Shown here: positions 61,651 to 64,000 of the stretch, one piece after another
Layout of the letters: each line of letters starts with the position of its first letter
How positions within the stretch are numbered: position 1 is the first letter of the stretch
Assembly (NCBI GenBank): GCA_023910605.1
Contig: JAAVVV010000001.1
Span: forward strand, 186,001 to 250,000
DNA: 64,000 nucleotides
From: Bosea sp. (in: a-proteobacteria)
Lineage (GTDB): Bacteria > Pseudomonadota > Alphaproteobacteria > Rhizobiales > Beijerinckiaceae
Reading direction: 5' to 3'
The notes under the pieces: generated by a model
What the model was told of the DNA's origin: nothing
The model's database searches: none
Seen by the model: only the letters and a program-made list of their open reading frames with translations
Made by a program: the position numbers and the translations under genes

Positions 61651-62610
61651 ATGATGCAATATCTCATCCGGCGGCTGCTGATCGCGATCCCGAGCATTCT
61701 CGGGATCAGCATCGTGCTGTTCACCATTCTGGCAATGGCACCGGGTGACCCGTTCGAGGAGTTGGCGACCAACCCGGCGATCCCGCCCGAGGTGCGCGCC
61801 AACCTGCGCGCATCGCTCGGCCTCGATGACCCGATTTATGTGCGCTATGTCTCCTGGCTGATGGCGATGCTGCAGGGCAACTGGGGCTATTCCTTCGTCA
61901 GCCGCATTCCTGTCGACCAGCTCATCATGCAGCGTCTGCCCACGACCATTGCGGTGATCGGGCTCAGCCAGCTCGTCGCGCTGGCCATCGCCCTGCCGGT
62001 TGGCGTCTACGCCGCGACGCGCCCCTATTCGCTGTTCGACCAGATCGCCAACACGCTCGCCTTCATCGGCTTTTCGCTGCCGACCTTCTTCACCGGCCTG
62101 CTGATGATCCTGTTCTTCTCGATTTACCTGCAGTGGTTTCCCTTCGTCTACCGCACCAACATCGATGCGAGCGGCTGGCGCTGGTGGTGGGAACAGTTCC
62201 GCCAGTCGATCATGCCGATCATGGTGCTGGGCCTGTTCCAGGGCGCGGCCTGGGTGCGTTTCGTGCGCTCTGCCGTGCTCGATGTGATCCGGCTCGACCA
62301 TGTCACCACGGCCCGCGCCAAGGGCCTGCCCGAAGGGTCGATCACGACGCGCCATGTCGTGCGCAACGCCATGATACCGGTGGTAACGCTGGTCGCGCTG
62401 CAGATGCCCGCGGTGTTTGGCGGTGCCATCGTCACCGAGCAGATCTTCCGCGTGCCGGGCATCGGCAGCCTGCTGATCACCGCGATCCTCTCCAACGACA
62501 CCCCGGTGATCATGGCGGTCACCTTCGTGTTCGCCTGCCTCGTCATCTTCTTCAACCTCGTCGCGGATCTGCTTTATGGCTGGCTCGACCCCCGTATCAG
62601 CTACCGCTAG
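61651..62610 (+). CDS. Dpp/Opp-type ABC permease 1 of second operon
   Basis: A 319-residue DppB-like permease: YLIRRLLIAIPSILGISIVL, MAPGDPFEELATNPAIPPE, RASLGLDDPIYVRYVSWL and the coupling loop VTTARAKGLPEGSITTRHVV. It overlaps the next gene by 35 bases. Two ATGs in tandem at 61651 and 61654 are possible starts. Confidence 0.92.
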   Translation: MMQYLIRRLLIAIPSILGISIVLFTILAMAPGDPFEELATNPAIPPEVRANLRASLGLDDPIYVRYVSWLMAMLQGNWGYSFVSRIPVDQLIMQRLPTTIAVIGLSQLVALAIALPVGVYAATRPYSLFDQIANTLAFIGFSLPTFFTGLLMILFFSIYLQWFPFVYRTNIDASGWRWWWEQFRQSIMPIMVLGLFQGAAWVRFVRSAVLDVIRLDHVTTARAKGLPEGSITTRHVVRNAMIPVVTLVALQMPAVFGGAIVTEQIFRVPGIGSLLITAILSNDTPVIMAVTFVFACLVIFFNLVADLLYGWLDPRISYR

Positions 62611-63508
62611 CGGCCCCGTCGGCACCAGGCCGACGGTCAGCCCCTGGGCGGAAACATGGCGGCGCTTCGCCAAGCACCGGCTTGCGGTCGCGAGCCTTGT
62701 CGTGCTGGCGCTGCTGGTGCTCGGCGTTCTGGCCGGCCCGTTCCTCTGGCCCGTGCCGATCAACGAGATCGACTTCGCGGTCTCGCTGCAGGGCCCGTCG
62801 CTGGCACATCCGCTGGGCACGGATGACCTCGGCCAGGACCTTCTGGCGCGCATTCTTTACGGGGGGCGCATCTCGCTGGCGGCAGGCTTCATGGCGATGC
62901 TGGTTGCGGTCGTGGTGGGCATCTTCGTCGGCGCGGTCGCAGGGATGGCCGGCGGCAAGACCGATGCGGCGCTGATGTGGGTGACCGACCTGTTCCTGTC
63001 GCTGCCGCAGCTGCCACTGCTGCTGCTGATCATCTACCTGTTTCGCGACAGTCTGACCTCGGTGGTGGGAACGACAATGGGCGTCTTCATCCTGATCGTC
63101 ACGATCATCGGTCTGTTCAACTGGATGCAGGTGGCGCGGCTCGTGCGCGCCCAGTTCTTCTCGATCCGGGAGAAGGAGTTCGTCGAGGCCGCCCGCGCGC
63201 TCGGGGCCTCGCGCTGGCGGCTGGTGACGCGCCACATCCTGCCCAATTCGCTGGGTCCCGTGATCGTCGCCGCCACCATCGACATCGCGGCCGCGATCCT
63301 GGCGGAAAGCACGCTGTCATTCCTTGGTCTCGGCTTCCCGCCGGACATCCCGACCTGGGGTCGGCTGCTGTTCGACGCGCGCGACCATCTCGATTTTGCC
63401 CCGCATTGGGCGATCTTTCCAGGGCTTGCGATCTTCCTGACGGTGCTGACCATCAATTTCGTCGGCGATGGCCTGCGTGATGCGCTCGACCCGCGGCGGG
63501 TGGAATGA
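62576..63508 (+). CDS. Dpp/Opp-type ABC permease 2 of second operon
   Basis: A 310-residue DppC-like permease with HPLGTDDLGQDLLARILYGG and the coupling loop EKEFVEAARALGASRWRLVT. It starts inside the end of permease 1 in another frame; an overlap of this size implies translational coupling. Confidence 0.92.
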   Translation: MAGSTPVSATASGPVGTRPTVSPWAETWRRFAKHRLAVASLVVLALLVLGVLAGPFLWPVPINEIDFAVSLQGPSLAHPLGTDDLGQDLLARILYGGRISLAAGFMAMLVAVVVGIFVGAVAGMAGGKTDAALMWVTDLFLSLPQLPLLLLIIYLFRDSLTSVVGTTMGVFILIVTIIGLFNWMQVARLVRAQFFSIREKEFVEAARALGASRWRLVTRHILPNSLGPVIVAATIDIAAAILAESTLSFLGLGFPPDIPTWGRLLFDARDHLDFAPHWAIFPGLAIFLTVLTINFVGDGLRDALDPRRVE

Positions 63509-63511
63509 TCC

Positions 63512-64000
63512 GTGGGCAATGATCCTGTGACCGCTGCGTCGTCGCCATTGCTCGACATCCAGGGCCTGAAGGTGCACTTCAAGACCGATGACGGCTGGGT
63601 GCGCGCCGTCGATGGCGTCGACATCGCTGTCGGACGCGGGCAGACCGTGTCCATTGTCGGTGAATCCGGTTGCGGCAAGACGGTGACCGCCAAGACGGTT
63701 CTCAAGCTGATCGACATGCCACCCGGCAAGATCGTCGCTGGCCGGATCGACTGGCGCGGCGGCACAAATGGTACAGCTGAAAATCTCGTGGATGCGCCAC
63801 CGGCGCGGATGCGCGCCATCCGCTCCAAGGGCATCGGCTTCATCTTCCAGGAGCCGATGACCTCGCTGAACCCTGTCTACACGGTCGGCGACCAGATCGC
63901 GGAAACCGTGCGCCAGCACGAGAACCTCTCGCGCAAGGCCGCGCTCGAACGCGCCGCCGAGATGCTGAACCTCGTGCATATCCCCAATGCAGCCCGGCGC
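63512..64000 (+). CDS. Dpp/Opp-type ABC ATPase, 3' end outside window
   Basis: 163 codons of a DppD-like ATPase: GLKVHFKTDDGWVRAVDGVD, Walker A GESGCGKTV and the Q-loop GFIFQEPMTSLNPVYTVGDQ. It starts at GTG 63512 (GTG at 63527 is an alternative) three bases after permease 2. The signature and Walker B motifs lie beyond the window. Confidence 0.92.
   Translation, partial: MGNDPVTAASSPLLDIQGLKVHFKTDDGWVRAVDGVDIAVGRGQTVSIVGESGCGKTVTAKTVLKLIDMPPGKIVAGRIDWRGGTNGTAENLVDAPPARMRAIRSKGIGFIFQEPMTSLNPVYTVGDQIAETVRQHENLSRKAALERAAEMLNLVHIPNAARR

Noticed and set aside
61198..62853. A 551-codon minus-strand frame opposite the second Dpp operon.
   Set aside because: It is the antisense of well-supported binding-protein and permease genes; composition is His/Arg/Asp-rich as expected for a shadow frame.

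Overview
This is a 64 kb window of GC-rich DNA (most genes look well above 60% G+C). Gene content points to an alphaproteobacterium, most likely of the order Hyphomicrobiales (Rhizobiales): Opp/Dpp, HAAT-like and TRAP transporters, a DUF6285/phosphotransferase pair, protocatechuate 3,4-dioxygenase, a FixK-like Crp regulator and IS701/IS256/ISAs1/IS6 debris. The phylum-level call is an inference from family content; no rRNA is present. The only RNA gene seen is tRNA-Ala(CGC) at 17912-17987.

Layout. 1-8.2 kb: the 5' part of an arsJ-like arsenical efflux gene; a DUF6285/phosphotransferase pair; an SDR dehydrogenase; a photolyase-like FAD protein; and an aromatic-acid cluster (BKACE, pcaG, pcaH, shikimate/quinate dehydrogenase) containing a 30-bp palindromic tandem repeat. 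8.3-12.6 kb: a decayed, rearranged zone. It holds an M19 peptidase tail, two separated pieces of an Opp-type ATPase, an intact LacI regulator, a CaiB-type CoA-transferase cut in its C-terminal part, a MarR regulator with three evenly spaced palindromes at its start, and a broken alpha/beta hydrolase. 12.7-17.9 kb: ordinary chromosome (hpd, Lrp/AsnC regulator, KDPG aldolase, DUF533 protein, a two-gene permease, YggT, tRNA-Ala). 18-25 kb: a TadG-like pilus protein between IS remnants, then a Crp/Fnr regulator with an alcohol dehydrogenase and a kinase/ATPase gene, both preceded by Fnr-like boxes, and a broken cysQ.

25-32.7 kb: an intact ISAs1 transposase, then an E1 alpha/beta pair followed by a DctPQM TRAP transporter, then IS debris and a VIT/CCC1 protein that probably starts at TTG. 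32.7-36.3 kb: a MacAB-like ATPase/FtsX/HlyD trio and a truncated second ATPase. 36.6-40.8 kb: a mobile island with a FitAB/VapBC pair, a tyrosine recombinase plus truncated IS91 transposase, and an IS256 element broken by a short palindromic insert.

41-49.2 kb: a complete Dpp-type operon (VOC protein, binding protein, two permeases, two ATPases, a second binding-protein homologue without a signal peptide, GntR regulator) with a candidate GntR operator in its promoter. 49.3-56 kb: a minus-strand operon (two permeases, ATPase, binding protein, deacylase, PLP ammonia-lyase/dehydratase, truncated permease) divergent from an IclR regulator; it looks like uptake and breakdown of an N-acylated amino acid. 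56.3-64 kb: a SOUL protein, abutting IS701 and IS6 fragments, then an M20 amidohydrolase and a second Dpp operon that runs off the window.

The common theme is import and catabolism of small organic acids, peptides and amino-acid derivatives, reshaped by repeated IS insertion and deletion. I did not find a clear new defence or biosynthetic system. The most interesting signals are regulatory and structural: the MarR operator array, the paired Fnr-like boxes, the hairpin that can hide the recombinase ribosome binding site, strong hairpins just downstream of three binding-protein genes, and a duplicated permease encoded as two overlapping genes.
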